Positions 17,295 to 26,029 of a stretch of DNA of 64,000 nt are shown here, in pieces. The notes beneath the pieces are model-generated. The model made no database searches, had not been told where the DNA came from, and saw nothing but the letters and a program-made list of their open reading frames with translations. Location of the stretch: assembly GCA_965200505.1 (NCBI GenBank), contig OZ241343.1:124001-188000 (forward strand), in the 5' to 3' direction. Position 1 is the first letter of the stretch; each line of letters opens with the position of its first letter. The translations under genes and the position numbers were made by a program. This stretch comes from VXNE01 sp965200505. GTDB taxonomy: Bacteria > Pseudomonadota > Gammaproteobacteria > Pseudomonadales > Azotimanducaceae.

Positions 17295-19426
17295 GTCCAT
17301 GACAGATCCAGGTCCGCGATGGGCAGGGACCGCACGCGCTTGCCGGTGGCGCGCCAGATCGCGTTGCACACCGCCGGCGCGGCCGGCGGCAGCCCGGGTT
17401 CGCCGATGCCGCCCCACTTATCACCACCGGCCAAGGACAAATGCGTCTCCATGGTCGGCATGGCCGCCATGCCCAGCACCGGATAGTCGTGGAAGTTGCT
17501 CTCAACCACGGCGCCATCCGCCACGGTGATCTTCCCGAACAGCGCCGCGCTCAGCCCATAGGCCACGCTGCTCTCGAGCTGCTCCTCAACGGTGAGCGGA
17601 TTGACGACATTGCCGCAGTCCACCACCGACACCAAGCGCTCCACCTTGACGGCACCGGCCTTCGAGACAGACACCTCCGCCACCTGCCCCACCACGCTGC
17701 CGAAGGATTCGAAGATCGCCATGCCCTGCCCGGCACCAGTCGGCATGGAGCGTCCCCAGTTCGCCTTCTCGCGCAACATGGCGAGCACTCGCAACGTGTC
17801 CGCATGGGCGTCGCCCAAGAGGGCGCGGCGGAAATCGAACGGGTCTTGGCCGGCGTGGGCCGCCATCTCGTCGATGAAGCACTCCCGCATGAAGCCGTTC
17901 TGCGAAGCGCCCACCGAGCGCCAGAACCAAGTGGATAGGTGCGTGTTGCGGATGGTGTGGCTCACCCGCGTGTTGGCGATGGCATACGGCAATTCCGCCA
18001 AACCCTCCACGGAGGTTCGGTCAACGCCCGACGCCACGGCGTCTGGGCGCAGCCCGGAGAGAATCGAGTGGGTGACGGAGTGGTTCGCGTATGCGGTGGG
18101 TGTGCGGTCCGCATCGAAGCCGGCCTTGAAGCGCAAGGCGGACATCGGGCGGAAGCGCCCTTGGCGCGTGTCGGCCTCGCGGGACCAGATGAGCTGCACG
18201 GGGCGCTTCACCTCCTTGCCGATGAGCAGCGCCTCGCGGATCCAGTCCGGGTTGGAGCGCCGCCCAAAGCCACCGCCCAAGAAGCAGTTGTGCGGGTGGA
18301 TGTCCTCGGCGGGCAGCCCCGTGACGGCGGCGCCGACCGCAATGGCACCCTCTGGGTTCTGCATCCCCGCCCAGATGTCCGCCCGGTGTTCCTGCACATG
18401 CACCGTGCAGTTCAGCGGCTCCATGCATGAATGGGCCAAGTAGGGCGCGAAGTAGTCTGCCTCGATCACGCTGTCCGCGGCGGCGAAGGCCGCCTCGACG
18501 TCGCCTTCCGCGGCGACGGTGACGCCCGGCTCGTCCAGCGCCGCGGTGAACTCGCGATGCCACGTTTCAGAATCCGTTCCGGCACCGGGGCCTTCGTCCC
18601 ACGTCACATCCAGCGCATCGACGGCGCCCTGCGCCTGCCAGTAGCTCTCGGCCACCACCGCCACGGCATGGCCAAGATTCACCAGCCGGGGCGAACCGGG
18701 CCGTTCGGAGAGGACCGCCGCATCGACGGCGCGCACCATGCCGCCAATCACCGGACAATGCCGGATGGCCGCGTAAGCCATCCCCGGCAAACGCACGTCC
18801 ATGCCGAACGTCGCCGAGCCATCCACCTTCGCCGGCACGTCCAAGCGCCGCTGGCGTGTGCCGATGAGGGTGCGGTCGGCCTTCGGCTTCAAGGGGGCGT
18901 CCGCCACCGTCACCGCGGCCGCCGCGGCCGCCAGTTCACCAAAGCGCAACGCCTTGTCGCCATGCGTGACGACGGAGTTCGCCGCTTGGCACTCGGCTAC
19001 CGGCACGCCCCACTGGAGCGCGGCGGCCCCGATCAACCGCTGCCTCGCGTTCGCGCCCGCCGCCAGCAGATACGGCAAGCTGTGGCGCACGGCGCGGCTG
19101 CCGCCTGTGGACATGCGTTGATACACGCCGTCTTCGCGCAAGCTGCGGTTGGCGCTCGCGTATTCGGCGCGCACCTTGCTCCAGTCCGCGCCGAGCTCGT
19201 CGGCGACGATCATCGGCAGGCTGGTGAACACGCCCTCGCCCATCTCGGCTTGGGCGACGCGAATGGTCACTTGGTCGTCCGCCGCGATGGTGAGCCAAGC
19301 GTTGATCTCTTCGCCGCCCCCCAGCGCCTGGAAGGGCCTCGCGTTGGCGAACGCGGGCAGGTGGAAGGAGAGCAGCAGGCCGCCGGCCGACGTGGCGCTC
19401 GCCTGGATGAATTGCCGACGTTTCAT
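17291..19426 (-). CDS. Molybdopterin-binding (large) subunit of xanthine dehydrogenase-family aldehyde/N-heterocycle oxidoreductase
   Basis: The 711-residue protein opens with a twin-arginine signal (MKRRQFIQAS, then a hydrophobic stretch ending near AFA), so it is exported folded with its cofactor. It has the two-part molybdopterin domain of the isoquinoline oxidoreductase IorB type: AEMGEGVFTSLPMIVADELG (about 60-79), MSTGGSRAVR, GAAVTG..DIHPHNCFLGGGFGRR and the catalytic glutamate in GGIGEPGLPP near residue 680. The partner iron-sulfur subunit ends 1 bp before its start. The substrate could be an aldehyde or N-heterocycle. No FAD subunit is present, so electrons probably leave through a cytochrome. 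Confidence 0.92.
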   Translation of the reverse strand: MKRRQFIQASATSAGGLLLSFHLPAFANARPFQALGGGEEINAWLTIAADDQVTIRVAQAEMGEGVFTSLPMIVADELGADWSKVRAEYASANRSLREDGVYQRMSTGGSRAVRHSLPYLLAAGANARQRLIGAAALQWGVPVAECQAANSVVTHGDKALRFGELAAAAAAVTVADAPLKPKADRTLIGTRQRRLDVPAKVDGSATFGMDVRLPGMAYAAIRHCPVIGGMVRAVDAAVLSERPGSPRLVNLGHAVAVVAESYWQAQGAVDALDVTWDEGPGAGTDSETWHREFTAALDEPGVTVAAEGDVEAAFAAADSVIEADYFAPYLAHSCMEPLNCTVHVQEHRADIWAGMQNPEGAIAVGAAVTGLPAEDIHPHNCFLGGGFGRRSNPDWIREALLIGKEVKRPVQLIWSREADTRQGRFRPMSALRFKAGFDADRTPTAYANHSVTHSILSGLRPDAVASGVDRTSVEGLAELPYAIANTRVSHTIRNTHLSTWFWRSVGASQNGFMRECFIDEMAAHAGQDPFDFRRALLGDAHADTLRVLAMLREKANWGRSMPTGAGQGMAIFESFGSVVGQVAEVSVSKAGAVKVERLVSVVDCGNVVNPLTVEEQLESSVAYGLSAALFGKITVADGAVVESNFHDYPVLGMAAMPTMETHLSLAGGDKWGGIGEPGLPPAAPAVCNAIWRATGKRVRSLPIADLDLSWT

Positions 19427-19427
19427 G

Positions 19428-19886
19428 TCACGCCTCCCGCGCCAGTTCGGCGGCGCGATGGATGCCGCTCTTGATTCGGAGGTAGGTGCCGCAGCGACAG
19501 ATGTTCGTCATGGCGGCGTCGATGTCGGCGTCCGTCGGGGCCGGGTTGTCGGCGATGAGCGCCGCCGCGGCCATGATCTGGCCAGATTGGCAGTAGCCGC
19601 ATTGGGGCACGTCGTGTTCGATCCAGGCCCGTTGCACCGGATGGCTCGCGTCCGCGGACAACCCCTCGATGGTGGTGACTTGCTTGCCCGCCACAGCCGC
19701 CAACGGCGTGACGCAGGAGCGGGTGGGCACACCATCGACATGCACCGTGCAGGCGCCGCAGATGGCCATGCCGCAGCCATACTTGGTGCCCGTGAGGTTG
19801 AGATGGTCGCGCAGCACCCAAAGCAACGGCGTGGCGGCGTCCACGTCCAATGCTTGCCGCTCCCCATTCACCCAAAGCTCGTGCAT
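19428..19886 (-). CDS. (2Fe-2S)-binding small subunit of the molybdenum hydroxylase
   Basis: The 152-residue protein starts at an ATG with an AAGGGGAT ribosome site. The N-terminal ferredoxin domain shows GCGMAICGACTVHVDG with the downstream Cys in TRSC, and the C-terminal helical domain shows CGYCQSGQIM and CRCGTY. These ligands hold two 2Fe-2S clusters and match IorA/CoxS-type subunits. It has no signal peptide, so it would be carried across the membrane with the Tat-bearing large subunit as a complex. The stop lies 1 bp from the start of the large-subunit gene, indicating one operon. Confidence 0.95.
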   Translation of the reverse strand: MHELWVNGERQALDVDAATPLLWVLRDHLNLTGTKYGCGMAICGACTVHVDGVPTRSCVTPLAAVAGKQVTTIEGLSADASHPVQRAWIEHDVPQCGYCQSGQIMAAAALIADNPAPTDADIDAAMTNICRCGTYLRIKSGIHRAAELAREA

Positions 19887-19971
19887 GGCCCCATCCCCTT
19901 GAAGCGAGCCGCCATGATACGCCGCGGAAGGTGGTGCGCCAGCGCCGTCGCCACGCTTTTGGAGAACCCCC

Positions 19972-20976
19972 CTACCAAGGCAAGCGATCCAAGTCCACAT
20001 TGCCGCCGGAAAGCACGATGCCGATGCGCGGCTTGCCGGCACGGGATGGCAGCGAGCCACCCAAACGCCCTTCCAACACCGCCGCCAACGGCACCGCCGC
20101 CGACGGTTCCACCACCAACTTCATGCGCTCCCACAAGAGCCGCATGGCGGCCACGATGGCGTCCTCGTCCACCGTGACCACATCGTCCACGAAGCGCTGC
20201 ATGAGGGCGAAATTGCGCACACCCACCGATGTCAAGAGGCCATCGGCGATGGTGCGGGGCGCCGTGGACGGCAGGCGCTTGCCGGCGCGGAACGAGCGGC
20301 AGGCGTCATCGGCGCCGGCGGGTTCCACCGCCACCATGCGCGTCTTGGGGGCGAGCGCCGCCGCCACCAGCGCGGCGCCGGCCGTCAAACCACCACCGCC
20401 GATGGGCGTGAGCACCACGTCGAGGGGCGGCGCCTGCTCGATGAGTTCCTGGGCGGCGGTGCCCTGCCCCGCAACCACGCGGCGGTCGTCGTAAGGATGT
20501 ACCACCGTGGCGCCCGTTTCGGCGACGATGGCGTCAAGCGTGGCCTCGCGGGCTTCGAGCGTCGGTTCGCAGAGGCGGATGGCCGCGCCGTAGCCCGCCA
20601 CGGCTGCCTGCTTCACCGCCGCGGCGTCACGCGGCATCGCCACATGGCAGCGCACACCCCGCAGTTGCGCCGCCAAGGCCAAGGCCGCGGCGTGGTTGCC
20701 GGAAGAATGAGTGGCCACGCCACGCTGGGCCAGCGCGTCGGGCATGGCGAACACCGCGTTGCAGGCGCCGCGAAACTTGAAGGCACCGGTGCGTTGGAAG
20801 TTCTCGCATTTGAAGAAGAGCCGCGCGCCGAACCGGGCGTCCAAGGAAGACGACGTGAGCGTCGGCGTGCCTTTCGCATGGGGGCGGATGCGCGTGGCCG
20901 CGGCGCGGACATCGGCGTAGTCCGGCAAATCGTCCAGCGCCGCGACCGGCGGGCTAGGCACGGCGACGTTGCTCAA
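19972..20976 (-). CDS. PLP-dependent threonine/serine dehydratase-like enzyme
   Basis: The 334-residue fold-type II PLP enzyme has the Schiff-base lysine in TGAFKFRGA (about K69), SSGNHAAALALAA (about 91-103), the phosphate-binding PIGGGGLTAG and the C-terminal SGGN. It has no ACT domain, so it resembles biodegradative threonine dehydratase, serine racemase or hydroxyaspartate ammonia-lyase. It begins within the tadA tail. The longest frame uses TTG at 20976; a GTG at 20961 would shorten the overlap to 8 bp and lose five residues. It is the last gene of the guaB-guaA-tadA string. The specific amino-acid substrate is unknown. Confidence 0.88.
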   Translation of the reverse strand: MSNVAVPSPPVAALDDLPDYADVRAAATRIRPHAKGTPTLTSSSLDARFGARLFFKCENFQRTGAFKFRGACNAVFAMPDALAQRGVATHSSGNHAAALALAAQLRGVRCHVAMPRDAAAVKQAAVAGYGAAIRLCEPTLEAREATLDAIVAETGATVVHPYDDRRVVAGQGTAAQELIEQAPPLDVVLTPIGGGGLTAGAALVAAALAPKTRMVAVEPAGADDACRSFRAGKRLPSTAPRTIADGLLTSVGVRNFALMQRFVDDVVTVDEDAIVAAMRLLWERMKLVVEPSAAVPLAAVLEGRLGGSLPSRAGKPRIGIVLSGGNVDLDRLPW

Positions 20977-21427
20977 AGAAGGCCGTCAACAGGGCGCCAC
21001 ACGGTTCCGCCAACACACCCCCCGTCACCGCCACGCGGTGGTTGTGGGCGCGTTCCTTGGCCGGCCGGGTTGCAAGCAACGCCACCGCCCCGGCCTTGGG
21101 TTCCGCGGCGCCGAACACCAGCCGCTCGATGCGCGCGTGCAGCATGGCGCCCACGCACATGGTGCAAGGCTCCACCGTGACATACAGGGTGACGCCGGGC
21201 AGCCGGTAGTTGCCCACCGCCCGCGCCGCCTCACGGAGCGCCACGATCTCGGCGTGGGCCGTGGGGTCACACGCGGCGATGGGCTGGTTGCCGCCCACGC
21301 CAAGCACGGCGCCATCGCGCACCACCACGGCGCCCACCGGCACTTCGCGCGACTCGGCGGCGCGGCGGGCTTCGGCGAGGGCTGCCCGCATCCAACGCTC
21401 GTCGTCCAGCGTGGCCGACACGGTCAC
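20954..21427 (-). CDS. tadA: tRNA-specific adenosine deaminase
   Basis: The deaminase zinc site is complete: PTAHAEIVALREA (His and the proton-shuttle Glu) and PCTMCVGAM with the two Cys ligands. Its size, about 157 residues, and the family features identify TadA, which converts A34 to inosine in the tRNA-Arg anticodon. The start is uncertain: three in-frame GTG codons lie at 21433, 21427 and 21421, and the middle one overlaps the guaA stop as GTGA, favouring coupling. In many proteobacteria tadA lies next to guaA, as here. Confidence 0.93.
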   Translation of the reverse strand: MTVSATLDDERWMRAALAEARRAAESREVPVGAVVVRDGAVLGVGGNQPIAACDPTAHAEIVALREAARAVGNYRLPGVTLYVTVEPCTMCVGAMLHARIERLVFGAAEPKAGAVALLATRPAKERAHNHRVAVTGGVLAEPCGALLTAFFEQRRRA

Positions 21428-23025
21428 TCCCACTCGATGGTGGCCGGCGGCTTGTTGGACACGTCATAGACCACCCTGGACACGCCGCCAACCTCGTTCA
21501 GGATGCGCGTCGATGCGTGCCCAATGAGGTCGTGCGGCAAACGGGCCCAACGCGCCGTCATGAAATCGACGGTCTCAACGGCTCGCAGCGCGATGACATG
21601 CTCGTAGCGCCGGGCATCCCCGGCCACCCCCACGGACCCCACCGGCAGATACACCGCAAACGCCTGGCTCACGGTGTCGTAATGGCCGGCGCGGCGCAGC
21701 TCCTCGATGAATATGGCGTCCGCCCGGCGCAGCACCTCAAGGTACTCGCGCCTCACTTCGCCCAGCACGCGCACGGCGAGGCCGGGGCCCGGAAACGGAT
21801 GCCGCGACAGCAGGTTCTGCGGCAGGCCCAAGGCTCGACCCACCGCCCGCACCTCGTCCTTGAAAAGATCGCGCAGCGGCTCGACGAGGCCGAGCCGCAT
21901 CCGCTCCGGCAACCCGCCCACGTTGTGGTGGGATTTGATGACGTGTGCCTTGCCTTGGGCCGACGCCGCAGATTCGATGACATCCGGGTAGATGGTGCCC
22001 TGCGCCAACCAGCGCACATCGTCCAAGCCCGCCGCGGCCCGCTCGAAGGCATCCACGAAGGCGGCGCCGATGGCCTTGCGCTTGGCTTCCGGATCGGTGA
22101 GGCCGGCCAACGCGGCGAGAAAGGCGTCGCCGGCATCCACCGTGACCAGATTGAGGTTCAGGGCGTTGGTGGCGCCGCGGGCGAAGGCCGACTCCACCTC
22201 CTCGCGCTCGCCGAGGCGCAGCAAGCCGTTATCGACGAAAACGCAGGTGAGGCGATCACCGATGGCCCGTTCGATGAGCGCCGCGGCGACGCTGGAATCG
22301 ACTCCACCGGAGAGGCCGAGCACCACCCGATCCGCACCCACTTGGCGGCGGATCAGCGCCACGCGCTCATCAATGATGCGGGCCGGCGTCCATGCGCCCT
22401 CGCAGCCGCAGACGTCGCGGGCAAAGCGGCGCACCAGCTCGGCGCCGCCATGGGTCTGGGTGACTTCGGGGTGGAACTGCACACCGTAGAAGCGCCGGTT
22501 GGGGTCCGCCATCGCCGCGATGGGCGCGCTCGGCGTGCTGGCGGTGACGCGGAAGCCCGGCGGCAGGGCGGTCACGCGGTCGCCGTGGCTCATCCACACC
22601 GGCAAATCGCCACCGGCCCCCAAGCCATCGAGCAGCCCATGCGCATCGTCGATGGCCACTTCCGCCGGGCCGAACTCCTGCCGCGCCGAACGTTCCACCG
22701 CGCCACCGAGCTGGCCGGCCATGGCCTGCATCCCATAGCAGATGCCGAGCACCGGCACCCCCGCCTCGAACACGCCCTCGGGAATCCGCGGCGCTTGGGC
22801 CGCGGTGGTGGTCTCAGGCCCGCCGGACAGCACGATGCCACGCGGCCGTTGCTCAGCCAGGTGCGCCGCCGCGGCATCCCACGGCACGATCTCGCAATAG
22901 ACGCCGGCTTCGCGCACCCGCCGGGCGATGAGCTCGGTGGTCTGCGAGCCGAAGTCCAATATCAGCAAGCGCTGTTCGCGGGCGTCCAGCAGGCCGCCTG
23001 AGCCATCGTCGCCCACGGTCGCCAC
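21424..23025 (-). CDS. guaA: GMP synthase (glutamine-hydrolysing)
   Basis: The 533-residue enzyme has the class I amidotransferase domain (ILDFGSQTTELIARRVRE near residue 22, catalytic Cys in GICYGMQAM near 95, later FHPEVTQT). This is followed by the ATP pyrophosphatase P-loop LSGGVDSSVAA (about 240) and the dimerisation domain ending in ATIEWE. It aminates XMP to GMP. The GTG start at 23025 lies 10 bp after the guaB stop, so guaB and guaA form the usual operon for the last two steps of GMP synthesis. An N-terminal extension of about 18 residues precedes the first strand. Confidence 0.96.
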   Translation of the reverse strand: MATVGDDGSGGLLDAREQRLLILDFGSQTTELIARRVREAGVYCEIVPWDAAAAHLAEQRPRGIVLSGGPETTTAAQAPRIPEGVFEAGVPVLGICYGMQAMAGQLGGAVERSARQEFGPAEVAIDDAHGLLDGLGAGGDLPVWMSHGDRVTALPPGFRVTASTPSAPIAAMADPNRRFYGVQFHPEVTQTHGGAELVRRFARDVCGCEGAWTPARIIDERVALIRRQVGADRVVLGLSGGVDSSVAAALIERAIGDRLTCVFVDNGLLRLGEREEVESAFARGATNALNLNLVTVDAGDAFLAALAGLTDPEAKRKAIGAAFVDAFERAAAGLDDVRWLAQGTIYPDVIESAASAQGKAHVIKSHHNVGGLPERMRLGLVEPLRDLFKDEVRAVGRALGLPQNLLSRHPFPGPGLAVRVLGEVRREYLEVLRRADAIFIEELRRAGHYDTVSQAFAVYLPVGSVGVAGDARRYEHVIALRAVETVDFMTARWARLPHDLIGHASTRILNEVGGVSRVVYDVSNKPPATIEWE

Positions 23026-23035
23026 CGCCGCTGCG

Positions 23036-24505
23036 CTAGTTGATGGGATAGTTCGGCGGCTCCTTCGTCATGGCCACGTCATGCACATGGCCCTCCGCGA
23101 GGCTCGCCGCCGAGATTTTCACGAATTGCGGCGTGGTGCGCATGGCTTGGATGTCCGCCGAGCCGGTGTAGCCCATCGCGGCGCGCAACCCGCCCATCAA
23201 CTGATGCACGATGGGGCTGGCCGGGCCGCGATACGGCACCCGTCCTTCAATGCCCTCCGGCACCAGTTTGTCGCGGTCTGTCTCCGGTTCCTGGAAGTAG
23301 CGGTCCGTGGAGCCAAAGCGCTCCGCCATCGCGCCCACCGAGCCCATGCCCCGATAGGACTTGTAGGTGCGGCCTTGGTACAGCTCCACCTCCCCCGGCG
23401 CTTCGTCCGTGCCGGCCAACAGCGCCCCCACCATGACCACGCTGGCGCCGGCGCCCACCGCCTTGGCGATGTCGCCGGAGAAGCGCACGCCGCCATCCGC
23501 CACCACCGGGATGTCCGCCGCGTCGGCTTCCTCCGCCACCTGCGCCACCGCGGTGATCTGCGGCACACCGATGCCGGCGACCACCCGCGTGGTGCAGATG
23601 CTGCCCGGGCCAATGCCCACCTTCAGCGCGTCCACCCCGGCGTCCATGAGGGCGCGGGCGCCTTCCGCGGTGGCGACGTTGCCGCCGACCACCTGCATGG
23701 TCGGATACTTCTGCTTGATCCAGCTAATGCGATCCAGCACCCGCTGCGAGTGGCCGTGCGCGGTATCGACCACCAAGACGTCCGCCTGCGCCTCCACCAA
23801 CGCCGCCACACGGTCGTCGGCATCGTCGCCGACGCCGACGCTCGCCGCCACGCGCAATCGGCCTTGGGTGTCCTTCGATGCATTCGGGAAGCGTTGCGCC
23901 TTGGCGATGTCCTTCACCGTGACCATGCCGGTGAGCCGGAACTCGTCATCGACGATGAGCACCTTCTCGATGCGGTTCTCGTGCAGCAGCTCGGTGATCT
24001 CGCCAAAGCTCGCCCCTTCACACGCCGTGACCAGCCGCTCGCGCGGCGTCATCACATCCGCCACCCGCGCGTCAAGCCGTTGCTCGAAGCGAATGTCGCG
24101 GCTGGTGACGATGCCCAGCAGCGCCCCCCCGCGTACCACCGGCACGCCGGAGATGTTGTGCTCCATGGTGAGGGCCACGAGGTCGCGCACGGTGCGCTCT
24201 GGGGCGATGACCACCGGGTCTCGAATGATGCCGCTCTCGTACTTCTTCACCGTGCGCACCTCCCGCGCCTGCGCCTCCAGCCCCATGTTCTTGTGGACCA
24301 CGCCGATGCCACCCTCCTGCGCCATGGCGATGGCGAGGCGGCTCTCGGTGACGGTGTCCATCGCAGCCGACATCAGGGGAATGCCCAACGGGATTTCCCG
24401 CGTCAGCCGGGTGCGCAGCGCCACCTCGGAAGGCAGCACTTGGGAATAGGCCGGGAGCAGCAGGACGTCGTCGAAGGTGAGGGCTTCTTGAGCGATGCGC
24501 AGCAT
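23036..24505 (-). CDS. guaB: Inosine-5'-monophosphate dehydrogenase
   Basis: Starting at the ATG before LRIAQEALTFDDVLL the protein is 489 residues, the normal length. Two CBS domains occupy about residues 95-205, the catalytic loop GIGPGSICTTRVVAGIG carries the Cys near 305, and the flap region YRGMGSVGAM follows. It oxidises IMP to XMP with NAD. Codons upstream of the ATG stay open but belong to the promoter region. It is the first gene of the guaB-guaA-tadA-dehydratase run. Confidence 0.97.
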   Translation of the reverse strand: MLRIAQEALTFDDVLLLPAYSQVLPSEVALRTRLTREIPLGIPLMSAAMDTVTESRLAIAMAQEGGIGVVHKNMGLEAQAREVRTVKKYESGIIRDPVVIAPERTVRDLVALTMEHNISGVPVVRGGALLGIVTSRDIRFEQRLDARVADVMTPRERLVTACEGASFGEITELLHENRIEKVLIVDDEFRLTGMVTVKDIAKAQRFPNASKDTQGRLRVAASVGVGDDADDRVAALVEAQADVLVVDTAHGHSQRVLDRISWIKQKYPTMQVVGGNVATAEGARALMDAGVDALKVGIGPGSICTTRVVAGIGVPQITAVAQVAEEADAADIPVVADGGVRFSGDIAKAVGAGASVVMVGALLAGTDEAPGEVELYQGRTYKSYRGMGSVGAMAERFGSTDRYFQEPETDRDKLVPEGIEGRVPYRGPASPIVHQLMGGLRAAMGYTGSADIQAMRTTPQFVKISAASLAEGHVHDVAMTKEPPNYPIN

Positions 24506-24530
24506 GGCGACACCTTGGGCGCAAAAGCGA

Positions 24531-24559
24531 AGATTACGGGGATTAGGGGGTGGTGGCAA
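24531..24559 (-). promoter_or_regulatory. Candidate sigma-70 promoter of guaB
   Basis: On the minus strand TTGCCA and TAATCT are separated by exactly 17 bp. The -10 ends 25 bp before the guaB ATG, leaving a leader of roughly 20 bases. No operator could be recognised beside it. Confidence 0.45.
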
Positions 24560-24601
24560 AGCGCGATGGTCGTCGCCGCGGTGCGCGGCCCCGCCGGCGC
24601 T

Positions 24602-26023
24602 TCATTGGCCTATGGGCGATGATCGGCGGCGCTCCGCCAACTCCGCTTCGATGGTGGCGACCGTGGCTCGGTCCAACTTGTAGAACAGGATGGCCGCGGC
24701 GCCGATGAGGGAAAGGGCGGCGGGAAACAGCGTGAACATGAGCCGAATGCCAAGCATGGCCATCTCGGTTTGTGGCTGATTGGCGACGAAGCCGAATAGC
24801 GCCAAGATGTAGCCGGCCAGCCCGGCCCCCACGGCGAGGCCCATCTTGGCGGCGAAGCCGCCGCCGGAGTAGATGAGCGCCGTGGTGCGGCGGCCGCTGC
24901 GCCACTCGCCGTAGTCCGCGCAATCCGCGTTCATGGCGAACACCAGCGGCGCCAAGGGGCCGGCGATGAAGTTGCCGATGCAATTGAGCGCCAGCATCCA
25001 GCCGTATTGATCCGGCGACAGGAAAAAGAACCCCCCGGACAACGCGGTGGAGAGCACCGTGAGGGCGATCATCAAGTGCTGCTTCTCGAAGTGTTGGGTG
25101 AGGGCGCGGGTGCAGGTGACCCCCAAGATCAGCGCGAAGGTGCCCAGCGAAAGGAACACCGCCGTGCTGTCGAAGATCCAAAAGAGGCGGGTGCCGTCGT
25201 CTCCCACGTAGTACTTGAAGTAATACAGGATGCCGCCGTTGCGCACCGCCACCTGCATCAGGGCGAACACGCCGGAAACGAACAGCGCGAGCCACGGCAC
25301 GTTGCGCATGAGCGCCTTCAAGTCTGCCTTCAAGTCCGGCCGCTGGCCAATGGCTTGCACCCGCTCCTTGGTGCTGGCGAAGGTGGCCCAGAACATGGCG
25401 ATGGAAAACACGGAAAAAAGCAGCATGGTCAGCCGGAAGCCCTCGGCTTCGTCGCCGCCGCCCAAGATGTTCTTCAATGGGGTCACGAAGGTGCCAATCA
25501 GCCATGCGGCGCCGTAGGCGCAGAAGAAGCGGTAGGCCGACACCTTCACCCGCTCGTCCGAGGCCGGGGAAATCACGCCCATCAACGCCGAGTAGGGAAT
25601 GTTGACGGCGGTGTAGGCGAGCATCATCAGCGAGTATGTGGCGTAAGCGTAGATCAGCTTGCCCGCGGCCGAGAGCTCGGGGCTGGCGAACATCGCATAG
25701 CCGAGCAACCCGTAGGGAACGGCCACCCACAGGAGATAGGGCCGGTACTTCCCCCAACGGCTGTCCGTGCGGTCCGCAATCAGCCCCATCGCTGGATCAC
25801 TGAGCGCATCGACCGCCTTCGTCACCAGAAACATCGTGCCCACCGCCGCCGGATGCAGGCCGAACACGTCCGTGTAGTAGTACAACAAGAAGATGTTGAA
25901 CACTTGGAAATAGAAGTTGGAGGCGGCATCCCCCAACCCATAGCCCAGCTTCTCGGTGAACTTCAGTTTCTCGACGGCGCCCGCGCGCGGGGTCGCGCCA
26001 GCCTTGCGGTTTGTGACCTCCAT
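24602..26023 (-). CDS. MFS sugar:cation symporter (GPH/MelB-like family)
   Basis: The 473-residue protein shows 12 hydrophobic segments and GPH-family features: KLGYGLGDAASNFYFQVFNIFLLYYYTDVFG near residues 24-54, the AVDALSDPAMGLIADRTDSRWGKYRPYLLW loop between helices 2 and 3, and a long cytoplasmic loop. GPH transporters bring glycosides, disaccharides or hexuronides into the cell with cations. It is the last gene of the leftward operon that begins with the TonB receptor, starting 6 bp after the halogenase-like gene. It is the likely inner-membrane step of the glycan locus. Confidence 0.92.
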   Translation of the reverse strand: MEVTNRKAGATPRAGAVEKLKFTEKLGYGLGDAASNFYFQVFNIFLLYYYTDVFGLHPAAVGTMFLVTKAVDALSDPAMGLIADRTDSRWGKYRPYLLWVAVPYGLLGYAMFASPELSAAGKLIYAYATYSLMMLAYTAVNIPYSALMGVISPASDERVKVSAYRFFCAYGAAWLIGTFVTPLKNILGGGDEAEGFRLTMLLFSVFSIAMFWATFASTKERVQAIGQRPDLKADLKALMRNVPWLALFVSGVFALMQVAVRNGGILYYFKYYVGDDGTRLFWIFDSTAVFLSLGTFALILGVTCTRALTQHFEKQHLMIALTVLSTALSGGFFFLSPDQYGWMLALNCIGNFIAGPLAPLVFAMNADCADYGEWRSGRRTTALIYSGGGFAAKMGLAVGAGLAGYILALFGFVANQPQTEMAMLGIRLMFTLFPAALSLIGAAAILFYKLDRATVATIEAELAERRRSSPIGQ

Positions 26024-26029
26024 CGCCCG

